DNA from: Streptomyces luteogriseus
Lineage (GTDB): Bacteria; Actinomycetota; Actinomycetes; Streptomycetales; Streptomycetaceae
Length of the DNA: 64,000 bases
Assembly: GCF_014205055.1 (NCBI RefSeq)
Contig: NZ_JACHMS010000001.1
Span: 3,472,001 to 3,536,000, forward strand
Reading direction: 5' to 3'
Shown here piece by piece: positions 43,586 through 54,303 of the stretch. The notes under the pieces are model-generated. The model was not told the origin of the DNA, ran no database searches, and worked only from the letters and a program-made list of their open reading frames with translations. A program made the translations under genes and the position numbers. The number at the start of each line of letters is the position of its first letter. Position 1 is the first letter of the stretch.

Positions 43586-44362
43586 ATGGCATCGAGAGGT
43601 GACAGCGACGAGGCGTACGTGGTGGGCCTGTGCAACCGCGTGCTCGGCGAAGAGGCCTTGACCCAGCACCGGTTCGACTGGCTGCTGGGCGACCCGGGGG
43701 CCGGGGGCCGGCAGGTCAGGCTGCCTGTCGACGCGTACTGACCCGGCCATCGACTCGTGGTGGAGTACCGGGAGCTCCAGCACGACCAGCCGGTGCCGCA
43801 CTTCGACAAGCCGGACCGGCTCACCGTGAGCGGTGTCCACCGGGGCGAGCAGCGGGCCCTGTACGACGCCCGCCGCCACACCGAGATCCCCGCTCACGGA
43901 TTGCGGCTGATCGTGGTCCGGCCCGCCGACCTCGACTCGGACCGACGTGGGCGGCTGCGGCGCGACGAGGAGGCCGACCTGGCGGCGCTGCGGAAAATCC
44001 TGGCCCGGGACAGCGACGAGGACCGGGTCACCGACGCCTTCCGCGCCTGGCTGCTCGGCGAGGGGTGGACACCCGTCGAGCCCACGGACCGCTGGAGCGA
44101 CCTCGAAGCCGTGCGCGGCGAGGATCGGCTGATCTGCGAGGCCAAGGGCCGCACCGACGACAAGGGCGTCGACGCCGACATCGCCTACGGGCAGTTGCTG
44201 CGCCGCATGACGAGCCGGGCTCCCCGGACACGGTACGCACTCGTCGTACCGTCCTCGTCCGTGACGGCCGTGGAGCGGGTGCCGGCCCATGTGCGCGAAC
44301 TTCTGCGGATCGACGTGTACGAGGTGACGGACGACAACGGAGTGCGCCGGCTGCGCGCCTGA
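43586..44362 (+). pseudogene. Two-domain PD-(D/E)XK-like nuclease gene interrupted by in-frame TGA
   Basis: One continuous reading frame from ATG 43586 (MASRGDSDEAY) to 44362 is broken only by TGA at 43739-43741. The sequence around it (LPVDAY-stop-PGHRLVVEYRE) makes sense if the codon were TGG (Trp). The N-part (RFDWLLGD, VDAY, LVVEYRE) looks like a very-short-patch/PDDEXK-type core. The C-part has a second one: DLEAVRGEDRLICEAKGRT (D...ExK). A GTG at 43757 could restart translation. Either a recent nonsense mutation, readthrough, a base-call error or two proteins is possible; I favour nonsense mutation. Confidence 0.65.
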
Positions 44363-44524
44363 TCCACCGCGCCGCGGCCCGCGCCGAACCGCGCCGCCCT
44401 CTGGCTGCGCGGGCGGTGGTTCCTCATGGTGTCGCACCACCTGGCGGGCACGGCCGGCGTCGACGAGGCACTGCTCGGCGGGTACGGGCGCTCTGAGGAC
44501 GCGGAGCGGAGGGCCGCGGGACGG

Positions 44525-45583
44525 CTAGTCGCCCCCGCCACCGCCTCCTCCGTCTCCGCCGCCATCACTGCCGCCCCCGCCCCCGTCTCCGCCGTCTCCG
44601 CCGTCCCCACCGTCGCTGCCCCAGCCGTCGCCTCCGCCGGGTTCGTTGTCGTCGCGGTCCCTGCCGAGGTTGCTGAACCAGGGGCGCTCCCAGAGTTCGT
44701 CGTCCGTCTCCCGGCGGGACCTCACGGCACGGAACCGGGCCAGGCCCGTCGTGTCGCCGAGGCCGAAGGACACGGCGACCGCGTGGGCCATGACGGCGTC
44801 CAGGGGGTCGGGGCTCTCGTGGTGCACGTCGGCCAGCGGCAGCAGCACCGTGCCGGGCGGAGGGCCGGGCCGTCGTGAGGGCCGGGTCAGCAGCGCGACG
44901 CGCCGGTCGTCGCGCAGCAGCCACGAGCTCTCGGCGTTCTCGCGGCGCAGTGTCCAGTGCCGGTCGGACAGCCGGATCTCGACGCTGCTCTTGGACTTGC
45001 GCATCTTCTTGCGCAGTTCGAGGCGTGCGGTGACGTCACCGACGGTCATGACCAGGCCGCCTGCACGGTCGGCGGCGTCGGGGCGATATCCCCACGGTGC
45101 CCGGAGCCGTACGGCGGGCGCGTGCGGACCCCAGACGTCCACGCGAACCAGGCGCCGGTCCACGGCGACGGCGACCGGCCCGGCGGGCCCCGGCGCACAG
45201 CGGCGTGCGATCCACAGCGGCACGCCCTCCGCCCGGGCCCGCGCGGCGAGCGCGGCCACCTGGTCCGCCCCGCCGCACCTGCGGACGGCGAGTTCGCCGA
45301 GTGCCCGGGCGAAGTCGGCGGTGCGGCGCACCTTCAGGGGCGTGGTGGTGCCGGTCACGCGGGTGACCGGGACGATGCCCGGGCCCTCCACGAGCGACTC
45401 CAGGGGGCGTTCGGCACCGCCGCCCCCCAGCCAGTGTCCGCGCAGATACGCCTCGGCCATGGCGCCCAGGTTCAGCTCGTCCAGCGGTGTGGTCCGACCG
45501 CCCCTGCGCAGCCGGTCCTCGGTGAGTTCCGCGGTGCGCGCCAGCGGATTCCGGGACCGTTCCTCGTAGAGCACCTGGCTCAT
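44525..45583 (-). CDS. Conserved hypothetical protein with Gly/Asp-rich tail
   Basis: The first about 300 of its 352 residues have no recognised family but good codon bias. Motifs include LDELNLGAMAEAYLRGHWLGG, WIARRCAPGPAGPVAVAVDRRLVRVDVWGP and SSWLLRDDRRVALLTRPSRRPG. The C-terminal about 40 residues are almost only Gly, Asp and Ser (GGDGGDGGDGG), a disordered acidic tail that may bind cations. It lies between the groEL terminator and the nuclease pseudogene; nothing ties it to either. Confidence 0.7.
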   Translation of the reverse strand: MSQVLYEERSRNPLARTAELTEDRLRRGGRTTPLDELNLGAMAEAYLRGHWLGGGGAERPLESLVEGPGIVPVTRVTGTTTPLKVRRTADFARALGELAVRRCGGADQVAALAARARAEGVPLWIARRCAPGPAGPVAVAVDRRLVRVDVWGPHAPAVRLRAPWGYRPDAADRAGGLVMTVGDVTARLELRKKMRKSKSSVEIRLSDRHWTLRRENAESSWLLRDDRRVALLTRPSRRPGPPPGTVLLPLADVHHESPDPLDAVMAHAVAVSFGLGDTTGLARFRAVRSRRETDDELWERPWFSNLGRDRDDNEPGGGDGWGSDGGDGGDGGDGGGGGSDGGGDGGGGGGGD

Positions 45584-45660
45584 CGCAACCCCCTTCTGCT
45601 CCGGTATTCAGGAGGCCGGGAACGGTCGCGGCGGTTCCCTTCACGGGCGGGCGCAACGGC

Positions 45661-45698
45661 GAAGGCCCGGCGCCCCGTTTCCGGGGTGCCGGGCCTTC
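45661..45698 (-). terminator. Terminator of the groES-groEL operon
   Basis: A 16-bp stem with one G-T mismatch (45661-45676 with 45683-45698) and a 6-nt loop lies 47 bp past the groEL stop on the minus strand. Confidence 0.85.
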
Positions 45699-45744
45699 AC
45701 TCGGTGTCTGGCGACCTTACGTCGTCAGGCGTGAGGTGTGAGCC

Positions 45745-47794
<2,050 letters not shown>

Positions 47795-47893
47795 GATCCG
47801 ACCTCCCCCTTCGGAGATCTCACGGGGTTAACTGTCTGAGGTGGCGACCAGGTGGATCCGTCGTCGCGGGTGCCGGACCTGCCCGTCGCTGTG

Positions 47894-47920
47894 TTGGCAC
47901 TCTCCTAGGAGGAGTGCCAG
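47894..47920. promoter_or_regulatory. CIRCE operator, start-proximal
   Basis: TTGGCACTC-N9-GAGTGCCAG is the 9-9-9 inverted repeat recognised by HrcA, with consensus TTAGCACTC/GAGTGCTAA. It overlaps the predicted transcription start of groES, consistent with repression relieved by heat. Confidence 0.93.
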
Positions 47921-47925
47921 AGCCG

Positions 47926-47955
47926 AGACTATGACTGCGATTAGCACTCGGTCAA
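47926..47955 (-). promoter_or_regulatory. groES promoter
   Basis: On the minus strand TTGACC (47955-47950) and TAGTCT (47931-47926) are separated by 18 bp. The -35 lies inside the distal CIRCE and the start point falls in the proximal CIRCE. Confidence 0.75.
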
Positions 47956-47967
47956 GCGGACTGCTAA
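47941..47967. promoter_or_regulatory. CIRCE operator, distal
   Basis: TTAGCACTC-N9-GACTGCTAA differs from the CIRCE consensus by a single base in the right arm. Together with the proximal copy it makes the double-CIRCE arrangement known upstream of Streptomyces groES. Confidence 0.88.
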
Positions 47968-48032
47968 TTGCCGGCGGCGCGTCGGCCGGGTGTTCTCCAC
48001 GGACGGCGCTCCAGGCGGTCCTCCAGGTGGCC

Positions 48033-48761
48033 CTACAAGTGGTCTTCCAGGTGGTCCTCCAGCCGCCCCACCCGAAGCCCCCTCCGCTCGATCTCGCGCA
48101 GCAGCCGCCCGGTCCGTTCCGTCAGGCTCGGGGACATCGACTCCCCCGCCGGCACCGAGACGATGTCGCCGGCGCGCAGGGCGGGCTCGCCCCGGGTGTA
48201 GGTCAGTTCGCCGTCGGCGGTCAGGGACGCGCGCCACAGGACGACCGCCGTGATGCCGCAGTCGGCCGCCGCGCGCAGGGTCGTCCGGTCGTAGGTGCCG
48301 TAGGGCGGGCGGAAGAGGCGGGGGCTGACGCCGAAGCGGGAGCGGAGCTTGTGCTGCTGGCCGCAGATCTCGGCGCGCTGGCCGGCGTAGGGCAGGCCGC
48401 GCAGGGCGGGGTGGTCCAGGGTGTGGTTCTGGATGGACGCGCCGACCGCGCGCAGCCGGGCGAAGTGGCCGTAGCCGGGGCCCACGACGCTGTCCGTGAG
48501 GAACATGCTGACGGGGAGGCGCCGTTCGCGGACGAGGCCGACGAAGCGGGGGTCGCGTTCGGCGCCGTCGTCGTAGGTGAGGAAGACGACGGGTTCGCGG
48601 GTGGGGACATGGTCCACGACGGGCGGCAGGGAGCCGGGGGCGCTCACCGCGCGGGGCGGGTCCTGGGCGCGGCCGTCGGAGGCCTCCGGCCGCTCCCCCG
48701 CGCCTCCGGCGCAGCCGGCCAGCAGGACCGCACAGAACAGGGCGGCGACCGGCCGCCTCAC
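48033..48761 (-). CDS. Polysaccharide deacetylase family lipoprotein
   Basis: Start GTG 48761 overlaps the stop of the preceding deacetylase (GTGA), giving 242 residues. The lipoprotein signal is VAALFCAVLLAGC. NodB-fold motifs are complete: TYDDGAERDP (metal Asp pair), NHTLDHP (metal His pair), RPPYGTYD. Such enzymes remove acetyl or other groups from peptidoglycan or chitin-like glycans outside the membrane. The C-terminus repeats EDHL twice (RLEDHLEDHL). Paired with the upstream homologue, it is likely translated from the same mRNA. Confidence 0.9.
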   Translation of the reverse strand: MRRPVAALFCAVLLAGCAGGAGERPEASDGRAQDPPRAVSAPGSLPPVVDHVPTREPVVFLTYDDGAERDPRFVGLVRERRLPVSMFLTDSVVGPGYGHFARLRAVGASIQNHTLDHPALRGLPYAGQRAEICGQQHKLRSRFGVSPRLFRPPYGTYDRTTLRAAADCGITAVVLWRASLTADGELTYTRGEPALRAGDIVSVPAGESMSPSLTERTGRLLREIERRGLRVGRLEDHLEDHL

Positions 48762-49696
48762 AGGTAGTCCTCCAGCCGCCCGACCGCGTACCCCTGGGCC
48801 GTCACCTTGTTCAGGAAACGGCGGATCATGTCGGTCATGGTTCCCTTCCACTGGTCGCGGCCCCGGAAGTGGGTGAGGACGATGTCGCCCCGGCGCAGCT
48901 TGCGATCCCCCTCGCGGTACTCCCAGTGGTCGGCGAAGACCTCCTCGTTCCACAGGGGCGCGTACGTGATGCCGCAGGTCCTGGCGGCGCGCAGGGTCGC
49001 CCGGTCGTAGCTGCCGTAGGGCGGGCGGAAGAGGGTGGGGCGCTTGCCGAACTGCCTCTCCATGTAGCGCTGCATCCCGCAGATCTCGCGCTTCTGCGCC
49101 CGGTAGGACATGCCCCGCAGGTTGGGGTGGTGGAGGGTGTGGTTGTTCAGGACCACACCCTTGGACTGCATCCTCCGGAAGTAGCGGGTGTCGTCCTTGA
49201 TCAGGTAGCCGCTGAGGAAGGCGGTGTACGGGACGTCCAGGTCGCCCATCATCCGCAGGAACGCGGGGTCCTTCTCGGCGCCGTCGTCGATGGTGAGGAA
49301 GACGACCTTGTCCCGGGTGGGGACCCGGGTGAAGACGGGCGGCAGGTCCAGCTCCCGGTGGCCCTTCACCTCGAAGCCCTCGCGGGTCCTGATCCTGGGC
49401 TTGTGCGCGGGGGCCGGCGGGGCGGCCCGGGGGACCTTGCGCAGGCCCCAGCGGTGCGCGGCGGCGACCCGGGCGGCGTGCGCGGCGCGCAGCTTGGTGG
49501 CGTAGGAGTCGAGCGCGCGGGCCGGGGGCGCGTCGAGGGGCTGCTGGCCACCCGCCGGGGTGACCTGGTCGGTGCCGCCGTCCTGCGCGCAGCCGGAGGC
49601 GATGGCGGCGAGGACGAGCACGGCGAGGCCGATCCGCACACCCGCGGACCTCTGCCCCAATGCCCGGCTTTTGTCATTTTGTACGACTGCTCGCAT
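48758..49696 (-). CDS. Polysaccharide deacetylase family lipoprotein
   Basis: Start placed at MRAVVQNDKS (49696; 312 residues), giving a lipoprotein signal with IASGC as lipobox. A linker of about 80 residues precedes the NodB domain: LTIDDGAEKDP, NHTLHHP, LRGMSYRAQKREICGM, RPPYGSYDRATL and the C-terminal LTHF motif. The active-site set is intact. It is followed by a paralogue with a 4-bp overlap. Cell-wall glycan modification is the likely role. Confidence 0.9.
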   Translation of the reverse strand: MRAVVQNDKSRALGQRSAGVRIGLAVLVLAAIASGCAQDGGTDQVTPAGGQQPLDAPPARALDSYATKLRAAHAARVAAAHRWGLRKVPRAAPPAPAHKPRIRTREGFEVKGHRELDLPPVFTRVPTRDKVVFLTIDDGAEKDPAFLRMMGDLDVPYTAFLSGYLIKDDTRYFRRMQSKGVVLNNHTLHHPNLRGMSYRAQKREICGMQRYMERQFGKRPTLFRPPYGSYDRATLRAARTCGITYAPLWNEEVFADHWEYREGDRKLRRGDIVLTHFRGRDQWKGTMTDMIRRFLNKVTAQGYAVGRLEDYL

Positions 49697-49815
49697 GGTG
49701 CCGGATCCTCGCAGCCGCCCCCCGTCGGTCCCGGCCCGACACCGCGACCGGCGCCCCGCCTTCCACCGACTGGCCCACAAGCCACCCGCCCGCCGCCGTG
49801 GCCGACAATGAACCG

Positions 49816-50985
49816 GTGAACGACCTCGCTCCCCTCCTCACCCCCGAAGGCCGCGCCCTCCTCGACGAGGTGCGGGACACCGACCCGGCGCAGGAGTTGG
49901 CCGTCGCGACCCGGCTGCGCCGCGAGCACCCCGCCGAGCTGGTGTCGGCGGCGCTCGGGCAGGCGCGGCTGCGGCAGCGGGCGGTGGTGAAGTTCGGGGC
50001 CGAGGACGCGGGCCGGATGTTCTTCACGCCGAACGGCGTCGAGCAGTCGACCCGGGCGAGCGTGGCGGCCTACCGGGCCCGGCGCATGGCCGAGGCGGGC
50101 ATCACCTCGGTCGCCGACCTGTGCTGCGGCATCGGCGGGGACGCGATCGCGCTGGCCCGCGCCGGGATCCGGGTGCTGGCCGTGGACCGGGACCCGCAGA
50201 CGGCCGCGGCGGCCCGGGCGAACGCCGACGCGCTGGGCCTTTCGGGCCTCGTCGAGGTGCGCGAGGCGGATGTCACGGACGTGGACACGGCCGGTTTCGA
50301 CGCCGTGTTCGTCGACCCCGCCCGACGCGGCGGCCGCGGCCGGATCTTCGACCCCGAGGCCTATTCACCGCCCCTGTCCTGGGCGGTCTCCGCGGCCCGC
50401 CGGGCCCCTCGCGGCGCCGCGCTGAAGGTCGCCCCCGGCATCCCGCACGAGGCGGTCCCCGAGGACGCCGAGGCCGAGTGGATCTCCGACGGCGGGGACG
50501 TCAAGGAGGCCGTGCTGTGGTTCGGCACCGAGCCCGGGGCGGTGCGCGCGACCCTCCTGCCGGGCCCCCGCACCCTGCTCTCCCGCGGCCTGCCCGACCC
50601 GGAGGTCCGCCCGCCCGGCCGCTACCTCTACGAGCCCGACGGCGCCGTCATCCGCGCCCACCTGGTCGCCGAGGTGGCCGACCGGGTGGGCGGCGGGCTG
50701 CTCGACGCGACCATCGCGTACGTCACGGCCGACGCCCTGCACCCGACGCCGTACGCCACCGCCTACGAGATCACCGACCATCTGCCCTTCAACGTCAAGA
50801 AGCTGAAGGCGCTGCTGCGGGAGCGGCGGGTCGGCACGCTGACCGTGAAGAAGCGGGGCTCGGCGGTCGAACCGGAGGAGCTCCGCAGGAAGGTCAAGCC
50901 GCAGGGCCCGAACGCGGCCACGGTGTTCCTGACCCGGGTCGCGGGGGCACCGGCGATGCTCATCGGGCACCCCGTCCGGGCGTAG
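49816..50985 (+). CDS. SAM-dependent methyltransferase, THUMP-like domain protein
   Basis: The GTG at 49816 (VNDLAPLLTPEG) gives 389 residues. A Rossmann methyltransferase core is present: VADLCCGIGGDAIALARAG, AVDRDPQTAAAARAN, FDAVFVDPARRGGRGR. The last reads like the DPPR/NPPY-type catalytic loop of nucleic-acid N-methyltransferases. A C-terminal THUMP-like domain ends in KKRGSAVEPEELRRKVK. An RNA base substrate is probable, but not established. Confidence 0.87.
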   Translation: MNDLAPLLTPEGRALLDEVRDTDPAQELAVATRLRREHPAELVSAALGQARLRQRAVVKFGAEDAGRMFFTPNGVEQSTRASVAAYRARRMAEAGITSVADLCCGIGGDAIALARAGIRVLAVDRDPQTAAAARANADALGLSGLVEVREADVTDVDTAGFDAVFVDPARRGGRGRIFDPEAYSPPLSWAVSAARRAPRGAALKVAPGIPHEAVPEDAEAEWISDGGDVKEAVLWFGTEPGAVRATLLPGPRTLLSRGLPDPEVRPPGRYLYEPDGAVIRAHLVAEVADRVGGGLLDATIAYVTADALHPTPYATAYEITDHLPFNVKKLKALLRERRVGTLTVKKRGSAVEPEELRRKVKPQGPNAATVFLTRVAGAPAMLIGHPVRA

Positions 50986-50988
50986 CCG

Positions 50989-52422
50989 TCAGGACTGTTC
51001 CGCCGCTCGGCGCAGCAACAGCTCCCGCTCCCGCTCGTTCCGGGTCAGGGCCGCCGCCCGTTCGAACTCCGCCCGGGCCTCGGCCGTACGGCCGAGGCGG
51101 GCCAGGAGGTCACCGCGGACGCTGGGCAGCAGATGGTAGTCGCGCAGGGCGGGGGCGCCGGTCAGGGCGTCGACGAGGGCGAGGGCCGCGGCCGGGCCCT
51201 CGGACATCGAGACGGCCACCGCGCGGTTCAGCTCCACGACGGGGGACGGGGAGCGGGCGGCCAGGAGGCTGTAGAGGGTGGCGATGCGGGACCAGTCGGT
51301 CTCCTCGTAGGTGTACGCGTGCGCGTGGCAGGCGGCGATGGCCGCCTGGAGGAGGTAGGGGCCCGGGGCGCCGGAGGAGGTGGCCTCGGCCTGGCCCAGT
51401 GCGGTGATGCCGCGGGCGATGAGCATGCGGTTCCAGCGGGAGCGGTTCTGGTCCTTCAGGAGGACCGGCTCGCCGGAGGGGCCGGTGCGGGCGGCCGTGC
51501 GGGAGGCCTGGAGCTCCAGGAGCGCGGTGAGGCCGTGCACTTCGGGTTCCTTCGGCATGAGGCCCGAGAGCACCCGGGCCAGGCGCAGGGCGTCCTCACA
51601 CAGGGACGGCCGCAGCCAGTCGTCCCCGGCCGTGGCGGCGTACCCCTCGTTGAAGATCAGGTAGATGACGTCGAGGACCGAACCGAGACGGGCCTCGCGG
51701 TCGGGGCCGTGCGGCACCTCGAAGGCGACGTTCTTCGTCGCGAGGGTGCGCTTGGCGCGGACGATGCGCTGCGCGATCGTCGGCTCCGGGACGAGGAAGG
51801 CACGGGCGATCTCGGCCGTGGTCAGGCCGCCGAGCAGACGCAGGGTGAGGGCGGTACGGGCCTCGGTGGACAGCACCGGGTGGCAGGCGGTGAAGACCAG
51901 GCGGAGCAGGTCGTCGTCGATGTCGTCGGGGTCGGCGGGCTCCTCCGGGGGAGTCGTGGCCGACAGGTCGCGGCCGATGTCCGCGAGTTTGCGGGCGTAG
52001 TTCTCCCGGCGCCGGACCAGGTCGACGGCACGGTGGCGGGCGGTGGTCATGAGCCAGGCGCCCGGGTTGTCGGGCACCCCGTCCCTCGGCCACCGCTCCA
52101 GCGCCGCGACCAGCGCGTCCTGCGCGAGTTCCTCGGCGATCCCGACGTCCCGGACGACCCGGGTGACACCGGCGATGATCCGGGGCGACTCCATACGGAA
52201 GACGGTCTCGATGACCTCGGCGATCCGGTCGGGCCGGGGTGGGGCGGGCCGCGGGGGCGGGGCCGGTTGCGGGTCCGACGGCGGCTGCGGGGCCGGGACC
52301 GGTTGCGAGACCGACGGGGGCCGGCAGACCGGATGGGGCTGCGGGTCCGACGCCGGCTGCGAGGCCGGGACCTGCTGCGGGTCCGGTGGGGGTTGGGAGG
52401 CCGGGGTGGGCTGCGGGGTCAC
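50989..52422 (-). CDS. ECF RNA polymerase sigma factor of the ECF42 type with C-terminal TPR domain
   Basis: Residues 65-230 of 477 hold sigma region 2 (VIETVFRMESPRIIAGVTRVV, AWLMTTARHRAVDLVRRR) and region 4 (LTLRLLGGLTTAEIARAFLVPEPTIAQRI). The C-terminal 200 residues form a TPR-like extension (VVELNRAVAVSMSEGPAAALAL, DLLARLGRTAEARAEFERA) typical of ECF42. ECF42 factors have no anti-sigma; they are paired with DGPF/YCII proteins, and one is found 64 bp upstream. Residues 1-65 are an unusual Pro/Gln/Ser repeat (ASQP..DPQP) that may be disordered or a wrongly called start. Confidence 0.92.
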   Translation of the reverse strand: MTPQPTPASQPPPDPQQVPASQPASDPQPHPVCRPPSVSQPVPAPQPPSDPQPAPPPRPAPPRPDRIAEVIETVFRMESPRIIAGVTRVVRDVGIAEELAQDALVAALERWPRDGVPDNPGAWLMTTARHRAVDLVRRRENYARKLADIGRDLSATTPPEEPADPDDIDDDLLRLVFTACHPVLSTEARTALTLRLLGGLTTAEIARAFLVPEPTIAQRIVRAKRTLATKNVAFEVPHGPDREARLGSVLDVIYLIFNEGYAATAGDDWLRPSLCEDALRLARVLSGLMPKEPEVHGLTALLELQASRTAARTGPSGEPVLLKDQNRSRWNRMLIARGITALGQAEATSSGAPGPYLLQAAIAACHAHAYTYEETDWSRIATLYSLLAARSPSPVVELNRAVAVSMSEGPAAALALVDALTGAPALRDYHLLPSVRGDLLARLGRTAEARAEFERAAALTRNERERELLLRRAAEQS

Positions 52423-52486
52423 AGCCCACCATCAGACACCCGTGGTGCCGGTCGGCCAAGCGGAGCGGAACCGGCGCGCGGGCCGG

Positions 52487-52843
52487 TCAGTCCTCGGCGA
52501 TCTGCCGGACCTCCGCGGTGATCGTCCAGTAGTCCTCGTGCAGGGACAGGAACCGCTTGGTCCACTCGATCGCCTCGGCCTTGTCCTTGCACTGACTGAT
52601 CGAGTAACCGCCGATGACCTCCTTGGACTCGGTGAACGGCCCGTCGGTGACGGAGAGCTGCCCGCCCTCCCAGGTCACCCGGCTGCCGTCCGAGGTCGGC
52701 GTGAGCCCGGCCGTGTCGAGCATGACCCCCGCCTTGGTGATCTCCTCCAGCAGCTTGCCCATCCGCTCCATGAGCTCGGGGCTGGGGCCCTCGGCGGGTA
52801 CGTTCTTCTCGTCGATGCGGATCAGGGTGAGAAAGCGCGGCAT
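52487..52843 (-). CDS. DGPF/YCII-domain protein
   Basis: Start ATG 52843 after GGGAG gives 118 residues. The YCII fold carries TDGPFTESKEVIGGYSI, the motif that names the DGPF family. These small dimeric proteins nearly always neighbour ECF42 sigma factor genes, and several are transcribed by that sigma factor. Their biochemical role is unknown, possibly detoxification. It precedes the sigma gene by 64 bp on the same strand. Confidence 0.9.
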   Translation of the reverse strand: MPRFLTLIRIDEKNVPAEGPSPELMERMGKLLEEITKAGVMLDTAGLTPTSDGSRVTWEGGQLSVTDGPFTESKEVIGGYSISQCKDKAEAIEWTKRFLSLHEDYWTITAEVRQIAED

Positions 52844-52970
52844 GGTGACTCCCAGGGGGCTTCGGGAGCGGGGCTCCTCCCCGCTCTCACCCCTGCGTCG
52901 ATCGGGAGACCGCCGGATCGACATGCCCGCCGGAATTTCTCGAAGATTTTTTCCGGGACACGTTCGCGCA

Positions 52971-53018
52971 GGTCAGCGCATGCCCGTGCGGGTCAGCGCA
53001 GCCCCGCAGGTCAGCGCA
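52971..53018. repeat. Short direct repeats at the end of the LCP gene
   Basis: GGTCAGCGCA occurs at 52971, 52991 and 53009. The last copy overlaps the LCP stop codon. This probably reflects duplication of the gene's 3' end; no function is evident. Confidence 0.55.
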
Positions 53019-54048
53019 GCGACTCCCACAGCTTCCCCGCCTCCGGCTCCTCCGCCATCACCCGGTTGGGATCCGACGGGGCCTGCACCACGGGCATCGT
53101 CACCGTCCGTACCCTGCTCGCCGGGAGGCCCTTCAGGCTCTGGGCGAGCCGGGTCAGTTCGGCCAGGGAGTCCAGGCCGGTGTCGGTGGTGAGGCCGGCG
53201 GTGACCGTGTCCGCGACGCGGTACAGATGGGCCGGGTCGGTGAGCAGGTCCTGGGAGGCGATCTGCTCCAGCAGGGCCTTCACCAGCTTCTGCTGGAGGC
53301 CTATGCGGCCCAGGTCGCTGCCGTCGCCGATGCCGTGCCGGGTGCGGGCCAGCGCGAGGGCCCGGGTGCCGTCGAGGTGGTGGGTGCCCGCCTCGAGCCG
53401 CAGATGGCTGTCCTCGTCGGAGATGTCCTCGTCCGTGGTGACGGTGACGCCGCCGAGCGCGTCGACCAGCCGGGCGAACCCCGAGAAGTCGATCTCGAGG
53501 TAGTGGTCCATGCGGACGTTCGTCATCTCCTCGACCGTCTTCACCGCGCAGACCGGTCCGCCGACCTCGTAGGCGCTGTTGAACATGGAGTGGTGGGCGA
53601 CCGCCGTCGACCCGCCGGACGGGCGCGGGCAGGGCGGCCGGGTGACCAGGGTGTCGCGCGGGATGCTCACCACCGTCGCGCTGGTCCGCCCGGCGTCGAG
53701 GTGGACGACCATCGCCGTGTCGGAGCGGGCGCCGGAGCTGTCGCCGCCGCCGAGCCGGCGGTTCTCCTCGCCGCTGCGCGAGTCCGAGCCCAGGACCAGG
53801 ATGTTGAGGGCCTCGCCCGGCAGGGCCGGGCCCGAGGGCGACGGTGTGGTCACCGGCTTCGGCGGCCGGTTGTCGCCCAGGGCGTTGTCGATGTCGACGC
53901 CGGTGATGTTGTCGCTGAGATGCCAGTAGGCCCAGCCCGCCGCTCCGGCGCCCAGCACCAGCGTCCCCGCCAGAGTCAGGCCGGCGATCTTCAGCGCTCT
54001 GGACCGCCGGCCCACGTCTGTGCCCTCGTCCCCGTTGAGTCCCGTCAC
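53011..54048 (-). CDS. LytR-CpsA-Psr (LCP) family cell wall ligase
   Basis: This 345-residue LCP protein has an N-terminal cytoplasmic Arg-rich stub and one membrane helix (IAGLTLAGTLVLGAGAAGWAYW). The LCP catalytic domain follows: LNILVLGSDSR, ARSDTAMVVHLDAGRTSATVVSIPRDT, NSAYEVGGP, HYLEIDFSGFARLVDALGGV, ALALARTRHGIGDGSDLGRI. LCP enzymes transfer lipid-linked glycans or teichoic-acid-like polymers onto peptidoglycan. The conserved Arg and Asp residues for pyrophosphate binding are visible. Target polymer unknown. Confidence 0.93.
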   Translation of the reverse strand: MTGLNGDEGTDVGRRSRALKIAGLTLAGTLVLGAGAAGWAYWHLSDNITGVDIDNALGDNRPPKPVTTPSPSGPALPGEALNILVLGSDSRSGEENRRLGGGDSSGARSDTAMVVHLDAGRTSATVVSIPRDTLVTRPPCPRPSGGSTAVAHHSMFNSAYEVGGPVCAVKTVEEMTNVRMDHYLEIDFSGFARLVDALGGVTVTTDEDISDEDSHLRLEAGTHHLDGTRALALARTRHGIGDGSDLGRIGLQQKLVKALLEQIASQDLLTDPAHLYRVADTVTAGLTTDTGLDSLAELTRLAQSLKGLPASRVRTVTMPVVQAPSDPNRVMAEEPEAGKLWESLR

Positions 54049-54303
54049 GGGCAGGAACGTAAGTCCGAATTATTACGGGCAGGGAGCCCAGGGAGCCCTT
54101 TCTTCGGAAATTCTCAGACTTCAGGACCCGGACTCACCCCCGGTGACACCACCGGCCCCGGATTGCTGCCGCTCCCCGAGCCGTTGCACCCGAACGTCAC
54201 CGAACCGCCGTCCGGCACAGAGCTGTTGCAGGCGCATCCGAAAGTTTCGATGGTGTAACCGATTGGCGTCGGTGCGGTGTGGAGGCGTCCGGAACACCCG
54301 CCC
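54049..54303. other. Intergenic region between the LCP and LacI genes
   Basis: 255 bp with no credible gene. It should hold the LCP promoter at its left side. I see no strong terminator hairpin for the LacI gene that ends at 54304. Confidence 0.4.
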
